Source: Pseudomonas nitroreducens TX1
GTDB lineage: Bacteria > Pseudomonadota > Gammaproteobacteria > Pseudomonadales > Pseudomonadaceae
Reading direction: 5' to 3'
DNA length: 54,259 bases
NCBI RefSeq assembly: GCF_000313755.1
Contig: NZ_AMZB01000120.1
Coordinates: 1-54,259, forward strand
Below, piece by piece: positions 35,601 through 44,166 of the stretch; within the stretch, counting starts at the first letter, position 1; each line of letters begins with the position of its first letter. Made by a program: the position numbers and the translations under genes. Below the pieces are notes generated by a model. That model saw only the letters and a list, made by a program, of their open reading frames with translations. It was not told where the DNA came from and ran no database searches.

Positions 35601-36422
35601 ATGCCCAGAGTTTTCCGTATCGCCGGCCTGGCCGCCGCGCTGATGCTGACCGCCTGCCAGCAGGTGAACACCACCAGCGGTGGCGTCGTCGGCGTCGAGC
35701 GCAAACAGACCATGTTCAGCATGCTGTCCAGCGCACAGGTCGACCAGATGTACGCGCAGTCCTACCAGCAGACCCTCGGCGAGGCCTCCAAGGCCGGCAA
35801 GCTGGATGCCAGCAGCAGCGACGCCAAGCGCGTGAAGGCCATTGCCGCGCGGCTGATTCCGCAGACCGGCGCCTTCCGCTCCGACGCGCCGTCCTGGCAA
35901 TGGGAAGTCAATGTGATCAAGAGCGACGAGCTCAACGCCAACTGCGGTCCGGGCGGCAAGATCATCGTCTACACCGGGCTGATCGATCAGCTCAAACTCA
36001 CTGACGATGAGCTGGCCGCGGTGATGGGCCACGAGATCGCCCACGCCCTGCGTGAGCACGGCCGCGAGGCCATGTCCCGAGCCTATGCCGAGCAGATGGG
36101 CCTGGGCATCGGTGGCGCCTTGCTGGGGTTGGGGCAGAACAGCGTGGACCTGGCCCATCAGGTGGTCGAGTACAGCCTGACCCTGCCCAACAGCCGGCAG
36201 AACGAGAACGAGGCTGACCTGATAGGCCTGGAATTGGCGGCGCGAGCCGGCTATAACCCCAACGCCGCGATGACCCTCTGGCAGAAAATGGGCCAGGCAT
36301 CGAGCGGCGATGCACCGCCGGAAATCCTCAGCACGCACCCGGCGGACAGCACGCGGATGGCCAACCTGCAGGCCGCCATCCCCAAGGTCATGCCGCTCTA
36401 CGAGCAGGCCAAGACCCGTTAA
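35601..36422 (+). CDS. M48-family metalloprotease lipoprotein
   Basis: A 273-residue zinc protease of the LoiP/YggG group. Its signal peptide ends in LTAC (Cys19), so it is lipid-anchored in the envelope. The HEIAH motif is His144 to His148, and the third ligand lies in NENEADLIG (Glu204). It likely takes part in protein quality control or envelope stress. GGGAGAG precedes the ATG at 35601; the frame upstream has no signal-peptide logic. Confidence 0.9.
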   Translation: MPRVFRIAGLAAALMLTACQQVNTTSGGVVGVERKQTMFSMLSSAQVDQMYAQSYQQTLGEASKAGKLDASSSDAKRVKAIAARLIPQTGAFRSDAPSWQWEVNVIKSDELNANCGPGGKIIVYTGLIDQLKLTDDELAAVMGHEIAHALREHGREAMSRAYAEQMGLGIGGALLGLGQNSVDLAHQVVEYSLTLPNSRQNENEADLIGLELAARAGYNPNAAMTLWQKMGQASSGDAPPEILSTHPADSTRMANLQAAIPKVMPLYEQAKTR

Positions 36423-36500
36423 GCAGTGGTTCGTGATTCTCTCGAACGGCCAAGGGTGGCGTAAGGTTGCGCTGCCCGATCCAGTGAACAGGGAGCACCC

Positions 36501-37484
36501 GTGAAAATCGCTGTACTTGGAGCCACCGGGCTCCTGGGCCACCATGCCGCCCGCGCGATCAAGGCGGCCGGCCACCAGTTGGTGCTGATCCACCGACCCT
36601 CGTCGCAGATCCAGCGCCTGGCCTACCTGGAGCCAGAGTGCCGGGTGGCCGAGCTTTTCGACCACCAGGGCATGGCCCGTGCACTCAGTGGGCTGGACGC
36701 AGTGATCTTCAGCGCCGGTTACTATCCGGTGCGCCCGCGTCGCTGGCAGGAGGAGGTCGCCAGCGCGCTGGACTTGACCAACCATTTCTACGCCGCCTGC
36801 CTGCAGGCGAAAGTGCCGCGCATCCTCTACGTCGGCTCGGCCTTCGCCATGCCCTCGCATCCGCAAGGGCTGCCGGGGCACGAGGGGCTGTTCTATGAAG
36901 GGCTGCCCACCGGCAAGAGTGCCTACGTCATGTGCAAATGGGCGCTGGACGAGCAGGCTCGCGAGCAGGCCCGCGGCGGCCTGCCGGTGGTCATCGGGAT
37001 TCCCGGCATGGTCCTGGGCGAGCTGGACATCGGCCCGACTACCGGGCGCCTGATCACCGCCATCGGCCGCGACGAGATGCTGCATTACGTACCAGGCCGG
37101 CGGAACGTCATCGATGCTTCTGAGGCCGGGCGCGGTCTGTTGACGGCGCTCGAGCGCGGCCGGGTGGGGGAGCGTTACCTGCTCACCGGGCATAACATCG
37201 AGATGGGCGCGTTGACCGCGACCATCGCCAAGCTACTGGGTAAGCCCGCGCCGACCCCGATGCCGTTGCACCGTGCCCGCGCGCTGGCGACACTGGGCCG
37301 CTGGCGCTATCGCCTGACCGGCAAGATGCCGTTGCTGGACGACACCGCCATCGAAGTCATGGCTGGCGGGCAGTTCCTCGACGGTCGCAAGGCACGGGAG
37401 GAACTGGGTTTCGAGTCCCATGTGCCGCTGGAGGACACGCTGGAGCGGGCCATTTCCTGGTTCCACGCCAACGATTACCTCTGA
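36501..37484 (+). CDS. NAD(P)-dependent epimerase/dehydratase-family protein
   Basis: A 327-residue extended SDR with the nucleotide motif VLGATGLLGHHAARAI (about 5-20) and the active-site pair YVMCKWALDE (Tyr-xxx-Lys, near 139-143). The serine-containing strand is ILYVGSAFAMP. The substrate is unknown; similar proteins are annotated as dihydroflavonol-4-reductase-like. It starts with GTG at 36501 after a GGGAG site. It follows the M48 gene by 78 bases. Confidence 0.84.
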   Translation: MKIAVLGATGLLGHHAARAIKAAGHQLVLIHRPSSQIQRLAYLEPECRVAELFDHQGMARALSGLDAVIFSAGYYPVRPRRWQEEVASALDLTNHFYAACLQAKVPRILYVGSAFAMPSHPQGLPGHEGLFYEGLPTGKSAYVMCKWALDEQAREQARGGLPVVIGIPGMVLGELDIGPTTGRLITAIGRDEMLHYVPGRRNVIDASEAGRGLLTALERGRVGERYLLTGHNIEMGALTATIAKLLGKPAPTPMPLHRARALATLGRWRYRLTGKMPLLDDTAIEVMAGGQFLDGRKAREELGFESHVPLEDTLERAISWFHANDYL

Positions 37485-37503
37485 GCCAAGGCTAGGGGCC
37501 CTT

Positions 37504-37573
37504 TAGGAGCGAGCTTGCTCGCGAACTGCACAACCCCGAGCGGTGCCTGTTCGCGAGCACGCTCGCTCCTACA
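37504..37573. repeat. REP palindrome pair (family 1)
   Basis: Inverted arms TAGGAGCGAGCTTGCTCGCG (then AAC; 37504-37526) and GTTCGCGAGCACGCTCGCTC (then CTACA; 37549-37573) around a 22-base centre, downstream of the epimerase gene. Confidence 0.88.
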
Positions 37574-37597
37574 AGAGCAGCATTGGTAACGAGGAAC

Positions 37598-37627
37598 AAA
37601 AAAGCCCGGCTCATGGCCGGGTTTTTT
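37598..37627. terminator. Bidirectional terminator
   Basis: Stem CCCGGC / GCCGGG (37605-37610 and 37616-37621) with AAAAAA before and TTTTTT after, between the convergent epimerase and NTF2-like genes. Confidence 0.9.
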
Positions 37628-37632
37628 CATTG

Positions 37633-38076
37633 TCAGGGCAGTGCCTTCTCGGCGAAGGGCCGATTGGGCAGCCCCATCTGCGCGCGGAAGCTCTCCATGT
37701 CGAACAGCGTGCACAACTCCTGCACCTGATCTTGGCTGTTGAACACCCAGAAGCCCATGGCCGAGATGCTGACGATGCGGTCGCTGACCGGATACCCCAG
37801 CACTGGGCGGGCGATGCTGCCCATCAGGGTGCTCCAGGTGAAGACCTTGTTGCCCTCGCGGATGCATTCTTCCACTGCCACTTCCAGGTCCTCCATGCCA
37901 CTGCGGATTTCCTCCACCAGCGTCCGGTAGCCGGCATTGTCCAGCGGCTGTGCGGTGAAGGCACTCTTGTAGATGAAGTCCGGGCTGTGCAACTGCTCCA
38001 CCAGCGCCAGGTGCCCCTTGTTCCAGGCGAGGTCGATGTGGTGGCGGGCGATTCGCTTCAGGTCTTTTTCCGGCAT
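37633..38076 (-). CDS. SnoaL/NTF2-like protein
   Basis: A 147-residue protein with an NTF2-like cone fold: KRIARHHIDLAWNKGHLALVEQLHSPDFIY at the start and GFWVFNSQDQVQELCTLFDMESFRAQMGLP near the end, as in ester-cyclase/SnoaL proteins. No catalytic residue can be assigned. The ATG at 38076 follows AAAGGA; the longer frame to 38139 was dropped. Confidence 0.78.
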   Translation of the reverse strand: MPEKDLKRIARHHIDLAWNKGHLALVEQLHSPDFIYKSAFTAQPLDNAGYRTLVEEIRSGMEDLEVAVEECIREGNKVFTWSTLMGSIARPVLGYPVSDRIVSISAMGFWVFNSQDQVQELCTLFDMESFRAQMGLPNRPFAEKALP

Positions 38077-38176
38077 GGCGACGTCCTTTGTCGTGGAAGG
38101 CTCAGGCGCCACTGTGTATCGCGGGCGATACACAGGCATTGGCCGGCGCGCCGGCCTCCTCGCGAAAAGCTGTCGG

Positions 38177-38758
38177 TCAGAACACCCCGGAGAGCTTCAG
38201 CGCATGGTAGATCGCGGCCAGGCCGAGGATGGCGAAGGCGGCGGCGGCCAGGCGACGGATCAGGTTCAGCGGCAGGCGCTCGGCGGCGAAGTTGCCTGCC
38301 AGTACCACCGGCACGTTGGCGATCAGCATGCCCAGGGTGGTGCCGATGACCACCAGCCAGAAATGCGGGTACTGCGCGGCCAGCATCACGGTGGCGACCT
38401 GGGTCTTGTCGCCCATCTCGGCGAGGAAGAAGGCAATCAGCGTGGTGAGGAAGGGGCCGAACTTCTTCAGCGAGCCTTCTTCGTCGTCGTCCAGTTTGTC
38501 CGGAACCAGCGTCCAGCCGGCGACTGCCAGGAAGCACACGGCCAGTACCCAGCTCAGCGTGCTTTCCGAGAAGAACGAGGCGACCCAGCTGCCCACGGCG
38601 CCGGCGGCGAAATGGTTGGCCAGAGTGGCGGCGATTATCCCGGCGATGATCGGCCAGGGCTTGCGGAAACGCGCGGCGAGAACGAGCGCGAGCAGTTGCG
38701 TCTTGTCGCCGATTTCCGCGAGGGCAACGATCAGGGTGGGGACGAAGAGGGATTCCAT
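38177..38758 (-). CDS. GDT1/TMEM165-type manganese exporter (UPF0016)
   Basis: A 193-residue inner-membrane protein with two repeats of three helices. Each repeat carries the signature E-x-G-D-K-T-Q: EIGDKTQ (about 15-21) and EMGDKTQ (about 113-119). Family members export Mn2+ (or Ca2+). The acidic loop DKLDDDEEGSLKK joins the halves. A yybP-ykoY riboswitch in its leader agrees with manganese control. Confidence 0.93.
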   Translation of the reverse strand: MESLFVPTLIVALAEIGDKTQLLALVLAARFRKPWPIIAGIIAATLANHFAAGAVGSWVASFFSESTLSWVLAVCFLAVAGWTLVPDKLDDDEEGSLKKFGPFLTTLIAFFLAEMGDKTQVATVMLAAQYPHFWLVVIGTTLGMLIANVPVVLAGNFAAERLPLNLIRRLAAAAFAILGLAAIYHALKLSGVF

Positions 38759-38769
38759 CAGGCTTCCTA

Positions 38770-38966
38770 AGGGGCGGGTCGACTAATCACCATGACACGC
38801 GCCACCTGCCCGCCCCGGGTCAGGTTGCTCGTGTCATAGGTCTTGTCAAACCCCGGCCTGAACGCTGCAGGCCTGGATCGTACGCGCCATGGTCTGTGGA
38901 CCAAGTGTGTTGACGCGTACCGGGCGAGCAGGGCGCTCGCGGGAGACTACTCCCCTAGGACGGGGC
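38770..38966 (-). ncRNA. yybP-ykoY manganese riboswitch
   Basis: Read on the minus strand, the leader contains TCCTAGGGGAGTAGTCTCCC (starting at 38961), CGTCAACACACTTGG and CAAGACCTATGACACG, the conserved loops of the Mn2+-sensing yybP-ykoY aptamer. A hairpin from ATGACACG (38837-38830) to CGTGTCAT (38799-38792) follows. A GGGGCGGG segment (38816-38809) inside it can instead pair with CCCGCCCC (38778-38771) just before the AGGAA ribosome site of the exporter. This suggests translational control. Confidence 0.85.
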
Positions 38967-39011
38967 GCATTCTGCCCAAGTCGCAGGACTTGGGCAAGCC
39001 TGCGCGGCAGT

Positions 39012-40511
39012 TCAATCGCGGGCGGGGCGGATGTCCATGTCCTCGTAGCGGATGAAGCGGGTGCCGTTCTTGAAGCGGTAGCCCAGCCAGATCGCCAGGA
39101 ACAGCGGGATGGTGATGTAGGTGGCAACGAGGCCGGCCCAGTCCACGTGCTCGCCGACGAAGGCCTGGTAGTTCTGCCCCAGGGTGATGACCAGGCAGAG
39201 GCAGAAGGCGAACAGCGGGCCGAAGGGGAACCACTTGGCGCGGTAGGGCAGGTCATTGAGATTGCCGCCCTGCAGCACGAAGCCTTTGCGGAAGCGGTAG
39301 TGCGACACGGCGATACCCAGCCAGACGATGAAGCCGCACATGCCCGAGGCGTTGAGCAGCCAGGTGTAGACGGTCTTGTCGCCGATGAAGCTGGTAAGGA
39401 AGCACAGCGCGCCGATCAGCGTGGTGGCGTAGAGCGCATAGCGCGGCACGCCGCTTTCGGACACCTGGGTGAACAGGCGCGGCGCCTTGCCCTGGGTGGC
39501 CATGGTGTAGAGCATCCGGGTCGAGGCGTACATGCCCGAGTTGCCGGCCGAGAGAATCGCCGAGAGGATCACCGCGTTCATTACGCCGGCAGCGGCAGCC
39601 AGGCCCGCGCGCTCGAACAGCAGGGTGAAGGGCGAGGTGCTGATGTCGGTGCTGTCGGTCTTGAGCAGATTCGGATCGGTGTAGGGGATCAGCATGCCGA
39701 TGACGAAGATCGACAGGATGTAGAACATCAGGATTCGCCAGAACACCTGGCGGATGGCGATGGGAATGGATTTTTGCGGGTTCTCCGATTCGCCCGCGGC
39801 GACGCCGATCAGCTCGGTGCCCTGGAAGGAGAAGCCGGCGATCATCGCCACCCCGATCATCGCCTGCAGGCCGCCGACGAAGGGCGCATCCCCTGTGGTG
39901 AAGTTGCTGAAGCCGGGGCTGTCGACGCCGTGCATGATGCCGATGATGCTGGCCAGGCCAATGCCGATGAAGACTACCACGGCCACCACCTTGATCAGCG
40001 CGAACCAGAATTCGCTCTCGCCAAAACCCTTCACCGAGAAGTAGTTGAGCATGAACATGATGCCCAGGAACACCACGCTCCAGTAGATGCCGGGCACGTC
40101 GGGGAACCAGAACTTCATCACCAACTGCGCGGCCACCAATTCGGCGGCGATGGTCACCGCCCAGTTGTACCAGTAGTTCCAGCCCATGGCGAAACCGAAG
40201 CCATCGTCGATGAAACGGCTGCCATAGGTACAGAAAGAGCCGGAATCGGGAATGTACGCCGCCAGCTCGCCGAGGCTGGTCATGAGGAAGAACACCATCA
40301 GGCCGATCAGCGCATAGGCCAGCAGCGCGCCGCCAGGGCCGGCGGTGGCGATGGTGCTGCCGGAGGCGACGAACAGACCGGTGCCGATGGAACCGCCGAT
40401 GGCGATCATGTTCAGGTGGCGCGGCTTGAGGGAGCGCTTGAGATGATGCGGCTTCTCCTTTGGCCCCATGGCGAAAGTCAGTTCGACGTCATCTCTAATT
40501 CTTCGGTTCAC
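39012..40511 (-). CDS. lysP: Lysine-specific permease
   Basis: A 499-residue amino acid permease of the APC superfamily with 12 helices, importing lysine with protons. It is close to E. coli LysP along the whole length: MIAIGGSIGTGLFVASGS, GFGFAMGWNYWYNWAVTIAAELVAAQL, GFSFQGTELIGVAAGESENPQKSIP and SAGNSGMYASTRMLYTMATQGKAP. I use the GTG at 40511, 5 bases after GAGGA; the ATG at residue 15 is an alternative. The operon upstream (hprA-like, DUF1835, rsmC) runs in the same direction with a 77-base gap. Confidence 0.94.
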   Translation of the reverse strand: MNRRIRDDVELTFAMGPKEKPHHLKRSLKPRHLNMIAIGGSIGTGLFVASGSTIATAGPGGALLAYALIGLMVFFLMTSLGELAAYIPDSGSFCTYGSRFIDDGFGFAMGWNYWYNWAVTIAAELVAAQLVMKFWFPDVPGIYWSVVFLGIMFMLNYFSVKGFGESEFWFALIKVVAVVVFIGIGLASIIGIMHGVDSPGFSNFTTGDAPFVGGLQAMIGVAMIAGFSFQGTELIGVAAGESENPQKSIPIAIRQVFWRILMFYILSIFVIGMLIPYTDPNLLKTDSTDISTSPFTLLFERAGLAAAAGVMNAVILSAILSAGNSGMYASTRMLYTMATQGKAPRLFTQVSESGVPRYALYATTLIGALCFLTSFIGDKTVYTWLLNASGMCGFIVWLGIAVSHYRFRKGFVLQGGNLNDLPYRAKWFPFGPLFAFCLCLVITLGQNYQAFVGEHVDWAGLVATYITIPLFLAIWLGYRFKNGTRFIRYEDMDIRPARD

Positions 40512-40588
40512 AGGTGTCCTCGATAGTTCAGGGCGAGCGGCGATGCGCCGATCCAGTGGGCTGCGTGGAGTGTAGTGCGAGCCTTGGA

Positions 40589-41590
40589 TCAGCGCCGGGC
40601 GCTGTAGATACGGAAGCCGTCGGCCTCGGCCAGGGTGCGGCAGGGACCCAGGTGCTGTTCGATCAGCGGCGGGTATTTCAGGAAGCTGTTGGCCACCAGG
40701 CGCAGTTCGCCGCCGCTGGCCAGATGCCGGGCCGACTGGCGCAGCAGGTGCTCCGTGGCGGCGTAGCTGGTGTGCACGCCCTGGTGGAAGGGCGGGTTGC
40801 TGACGATGGCGGCGAGATCCTGCGGCGCGGCATCGATGCCGTCGCCGGCGATCACTTCGCCGTCCAGGCCGTTGGCGGCGAGGGTCAGGCGGCTGCTCTC
40901 GATGGCGAAGGCGTCGACATCCAGCAGGGTCAGGCGGCTTTGTGGATAACGTCGCTTGAGCGTGGCGCCGAGCACCCCGGCGCCGCAGCCGAAGTCCAGT
41001 ACGTGGCCGGCTGGCAGCTGGTCCAGGTGCTCCAGCAGCAGCGCGCTGCCGCGGTCCAGGCGGCCATGGCTGAATACGCCGGGAAGGGTAACGACCTGCA
41101 GCGGGCCGTCGGCCAATGGCAGCTCGTAGCGTTGCGCGAGGGCATGCAGGTCAGGCGCTGCCGGTGCGCCGTCGATGCGCGTGTGCCACAGCTGGCAGTG
41201 GCGGGCGCTGTCCAGTTTGCTGGCGCGGCCGAATTCACCGAGCTGCTTGCTGGCGCGTTCGACGCCGGCGCGCTTTTCGCCGACCAGGTACAGCTCGCCG
41301 TCCGGCACGCAGCTGGCCAGCGCGGCGAGCAGGTAATCGGCCAGCTCGCGGGACTTGGGCAGGAACAGCACGGCGGCATCGAACCGGCCCGCGGGAGGCG
41401 TGGCGCCGAAGTGGCAGCGGCCGGGATAACGACCTTCCAACTGCCGGGCTTCGCCGGCGTGCCAGCTCCAGCCCTGGGCTTGCGGCAGATCGCCGAGCAG
41501 GGCGTCGGCGGGCAGGCCGGCGAGCAGGACGCGGCCCTGGAAGCGCTCGATCTGGCGCAGCAGCACTTCACTGGTAGGGGCGTTGGACAT
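40589..41590 (-). CDS. rsmC: 16S rRNA (guanine1207-N2)-methyltransferase
   Basis: A 333-residue enzyme with an N-terminal pseudo-MTase domain and a C-terminal SAM-dependent domain. The SAM motif [13 protein letters not shown] and the catalytic [12 protein letters not shown] (about residue 264) are intact; NPPFH is the N2-guanine signature. The start at 41590 follows a GGAGG site; the frame upstream is not supported. It is encoded 53 bases after the DUF1835 gene. Confidence 0.93.
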   Translation of the reverse strand: MSNAPTSEVLLRQIERFQGRVLLAGLPADALLGDLPQAQGWSWHAGEARQLEGRYPGRCHFGATPPAGRFDAAVLFLPKSRELADYLLAALASCVPDGELYLVGEKRAGVERASKQLGEFGRASKLDSARHCQLWHTRIDGAPAAPDLHALAQRYELPLADGPLQVVTLPGVFSHGRLDRGSALLLEHLDQLPAGHVLDFGCGAGVLGATLKRRYPQSRLTLLDVDAFAIESSRLTLAANGLDGEVIAGDGIDAAPQDLAAIVSNPPFHQGVHTSYAATEHLLRQSARHLASGGELRLVANSFLKYPPLIEQHLGPCRTLAEADGFRIYSARR

Positions 41591-41643
41591 GCGGCCTCCT
41601 GGCAAAAAAGGGCGCGAGTTTAGCAGGGCTGCCGCGGCAGAGC

Positions 41644-42408
41644 CTAGGCGAGCCGCACCTCGGAGTTCGTCCAGAAGTCGTCGCCACGCAGCTCCAGCGC
41701 GCCGGCCGCGACCTGTTCGCGCAGGCGCCAGGCGGCCAGCAGGTCGCTGACGAACAGCCCGTCGACGTACGCCATGGTCGGGCCGATCAACGATTGCACC
41801 GGGCGCCAGGCCTCGCTGGCGCTGTCCAGCAGGATACGGTCGATGTGGGCGTAGCCGGCCCCGCTCAGCTGGCCATCCAGCCACAGGCGCAGCTCGGCGT
41901 TTTCCGCCAGGGCGCGCTGCCAGTCCGCGGCCAGATGCTGGCGCTCTGAGGCGTCCAGTTCGTGGCTGGCGGCCAGGGCGTTGGCCAGTTCGACGGGTTT
42001 GAGCATGGCGATGGCGTGGCGGTCTTCGCTGCGGCATTGGCCGCTGCCGGCACCGACGCTGCGCAGGCTGACGCTGGCGGGCAGCAACGCACAGACGCGG
42101 CGTAGCAGCAACTGCTCGCTGGCACTGTCGCCGTGCCAGAGCGTGACGGAGGCGGCGTCCGGGCTGCGCAGCCAGGTCGCGTCGCTGGCCAGTTCGCTGG
42201 CGATCGCCCGCTCCTGCAGGACTTCGCCGCCCAGCTTGTGCCAGAACGCAGCGCGCTGCTGGCAGGGCGGGACGTCTACCTCGTTCAGAGGGCCGACCGC
42301 GAGGTCGTCCGGCAACACGCGGATCTTCTTCTCGGTCAGCACCCCTGCCTCGGCCGCCCGGCGCAGGGCATCGGCGGCGCCGTCGCCGCAGACCAGATGC
42401 AGGCTCAT
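41644..42408 (-). CDS. DUF1835 domain protein
   Basis: A 254-residue protein with the DUF1835 opening [21 protein letters not shown], then [12 protein letters not shown], and a C-terminal DUF3658-like part ([25 protein letters not shown]). The function is unknown. Its ATG overlaps the stop of the hydroxyacid dehydrogenase gene (ATGA), which it follows in a three-gene operon ending in rsmC. Confidence 0.8.
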   Translation of the reverse strand: MSLHLVCGDGAADALRRAAEAGVLTEKKIRVLPDDLAVGPLNEVDVPPCQQRAAFWHKLGGEVLQERAIASELASDATWLRSPDAASVTLWHGDSASEQLLLRRVCALLPASVSLRSVGAGSGQCRSEDRHAIAMLKPVELANALAASHELDASERQHLAADWQRALAENAELRLWLDGQLSGAGYAHIDRILLDSASEAWRPVQSLIGPTMAYVDGLFVSDLLAAWRLREQVAAGALELRGDDFWTNSEVRLA

Positions 42409-43370
42409 GCCGCCACCACCCGGCGCGGCTCGCCGGCGAAGAAGCTGGCGGCGTTCTCGCTCAACTGACCGACGATGCGCTGCCGGGCCTCGCGGCTGCC
42501 CCAGGCGCTGTGCGGGGTGAGGATGAAACGCGGGATGTCGCCAGCCAGCAACGGGTTGCCGTCCCTGGGTGGCTCCACGCTGAGCACGTCGAAGGCAGCA
42601 CCGCCCAGATGGCCCCGGCGCAGGGTGTCGGCCAGCGCCTGCTCGTCCACCAGGCCGCCGCGGGCGGTGTTGATCAGGAAGGCGCCAGGCTTCATCAGGT
42701 CCAGTTCACGCTGGCCGATCAGGTTGCGCGTGGCATCGGTGAGCGGGCAATGCAGGGTGAGGGCGTCGACCTGCGGCAGCAGCTCGTCCAGCGCCAGGCG
42801 GTCGGTGCGCGGCGGGCGGCCGGGCAGGGCGCCGAGCAGCACGCGCATGCCGAAGGCTTCGGCGAGCTTCGCCACTGCGCCGCCCAGCTCTCCGTGGCCG
42901 AGCAGACCGAGGGTCTTGCCTTCCAGTTCGATGATGGGGAAGTCCAGCAGGCAGAATTGCGGCGCCTGCTGCCAGCGCCCGGCGCGCACCGCTGCCTGGT
43001 AGTCGGGCAGTCGGGTGGCCAGGGCGAGCAGCAACATCAGGGTGTGTTGGGCCACCGACGGGGTGCCATAGCCCTGGCAGTTGCTGACCGTCACGCCGTG
43101 ACGGCGGGCGGCGACGAGGTCGATGTTGTTGGTACCGGTGGCGGCGACCAGGATCAGTTTCAGTTCCGGGCAGCGCTCCAGCACGGCGGCGTCGATGCGC
43201 ACCTTGTTGCTGATGGCCACCTGGGCGCCTTCGAGCCGCTCGGCCACCTGCTCCGCATCGCTGCGCCCGTGCAGGACCAGTTCGCCGAACTCTGCGCGCA
43301 GCGGCGCGAGGTCGAGGTCGCCGAGGTCGAGGGAGGCGTGGTCGAGGAAGACGGCGCGGGGGCTGTTCAT
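42405..43370 (-). CDS. D-2-hydroxyacid dehydrogenase (glycerate dehydrogenase-like)
   Basis: A 321-residue NAD(P)-dependent enzyme. The dinucleotide motif is [16 protein letters not shown] (about 149-164). Catalytic residues are suggested by [14 protein letters not shown] (Arg), DVLSVEPP (Glu) and [12 protein letters not shown] (His). The substrate may be hydroxypyruvate/glycerate, as in HprA. The ATG at 43370 starts directly before the N-terminal catalytic strand [17 protein letters not shown]. Divergent from the LysE gene. Confidence 0.88.
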   Translation of the reverse strand: MNSPRAVFLDHASLDLGDLDLAPLRAEFGELVLHGRSDAEQVAERLEGAQVAISNKVRIDAAVLERCPELKLILVAATGTNNIDLVAARRHGVTVSNCQGYGTPSVAQHTLMLLLALATRLPDYQAAVRAGRWQQAPQFCLLDFPIIELEGKTLGLLGHGELGGAVAKLAEAFGMRVLLGALPGRPPRTDRLALDELLPQVDALTLHCPLTDATRNLIGQRELDLMKPGAFLINTARGGLVDEQALADTLRRGHLGGAAFDVLSVEPPRDGNPLLAGDIPRFILTPHSAWGSREARQRIVGQLSENAASFFAGEPRRVVAA

Positions 43371-43452
43371 GTGCAGCGGTACCTTTTGCGGTGAATCGGT
43401 CTGACGTAAGGTGGTCAGCCTAACCGTTTTTCGATGGGTCTGCGGAGGCGCG

Positions 43453-44082
43453 ATGTACTGGACGGAATTTCTCACCGTGGCATTCATCCACCTGCTGGCG
43501 GTGGCCAGCCCCGGTCCGGACTTCGCCGTGGTGGTGCGCGAGAGCGTGACCCACGGTCGGCGCGCCGGCACCTGGACGGCGCTGGGCGTGGGCAGTGCGA
43601 TCTTCCTGCACGTGACCTACTCGCTGCTGGGCATCGGCCTGATCGTGTCGCAGTCCATCGTGCTGTTCAACGCGCTGAAGTGGCTGGCGGCGGCCTACCT
43701 GCTGTACATCGGCTTCAAGGCTCTGCGGGCGCGTCCTGCCGAGCCGGCAGCGGCTCAGTCCCTCGCCGCGCCCGTCGCTCGCACTGCGCGGGGCGCCTAT
43801 GTCGCCGGCTTCGTCACCAATGGCCTGAACCCCAAGGCCACGCTGTTCTTCCTCTCGCTGTTTACCGTGGTGATCAACCCGCACACGCCGCTGGCGGTGC
43901 AGGCCGGTTATGGCGTGTACCTGGCCTGCGCCACGGCCACCTGGTTCTGCCTGGTGGCGCTTTTGTTCAGCCAGCAGCGCGTGCGCGCCGGCTTTGCGCG
44001 CATGGGCCATTGGTTCGACCGGATGATGGGCGTGGTGCTGGTGGGGCTGGGGATCAAGCTGGCCTTCACCGAGCTGCGCTGA
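43453..44082 (+). CDS. LysE/RhtB-family amino acid exporter
   Basis: A 209-residue membrane protein with six helices. Signature: FIHLLAVASPGPDFAVVVRESVTHGRRAGTWTALG (about 9-43), then GFVTNGLNPKATLFFLSLF. RhtB-type proteins export amino acids such as homoserine or threonine; the substrate is not determined here. GGAGG at 43444-43448 precedes the ATG. It ends in a bidirectional terminator facing the thiolase gene. Confidence 0.9.
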   Translation: MYWTEFLTVAFIHLLAVASPGPDFAVVVRESVTHGRRAGTWTALGVGSAIFLHVTYSLLGIGLIVSQSIVLFNALKWLAAAYLLYIGFKALRARPAEPAAAQSLAAPVARTARGAYVAGFVTNGLNPKATLFFLSLFTVVINPHTPLAVQAGYGVYLACATATWFCLVALLFSQQRVRAGFARMGHWFDRMMGVVLVGLGIKLAFTELR

Positions 44083-44121
44083 GCCTGGCCTCGCTCCTGC
44101 AGGAATGCTTGGTTCCGAATG

Positions 44122-44150
44122 AAAAAGGGGCGCCCGAGGCGCCCCTTTTT
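44122..44150. terminator. Bidirectional terminator
   Basis: Stem GGGGCGCC / GGCGCCCC (44127-44134 and 44138-44145), with AAAAA before and TTTTT after, between the convergent LysE and thiolase genes. Confidence 0.92.
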
Positions 44151-44166
44151 CATGCCTGACGACGTA

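Noticed and set aside
22386..37573. CRISPR array
   Set aside because: The repeated units are palindromic REP elements scattered over 15 kb, without regular spacers or cas genes.
40930..40950. Additional DnaA box (TGTGGATAA) in rsmC
   Set aside because: It lies inside a conserved coding region and lacks the surrounding repeat unit, so it is probably chance.
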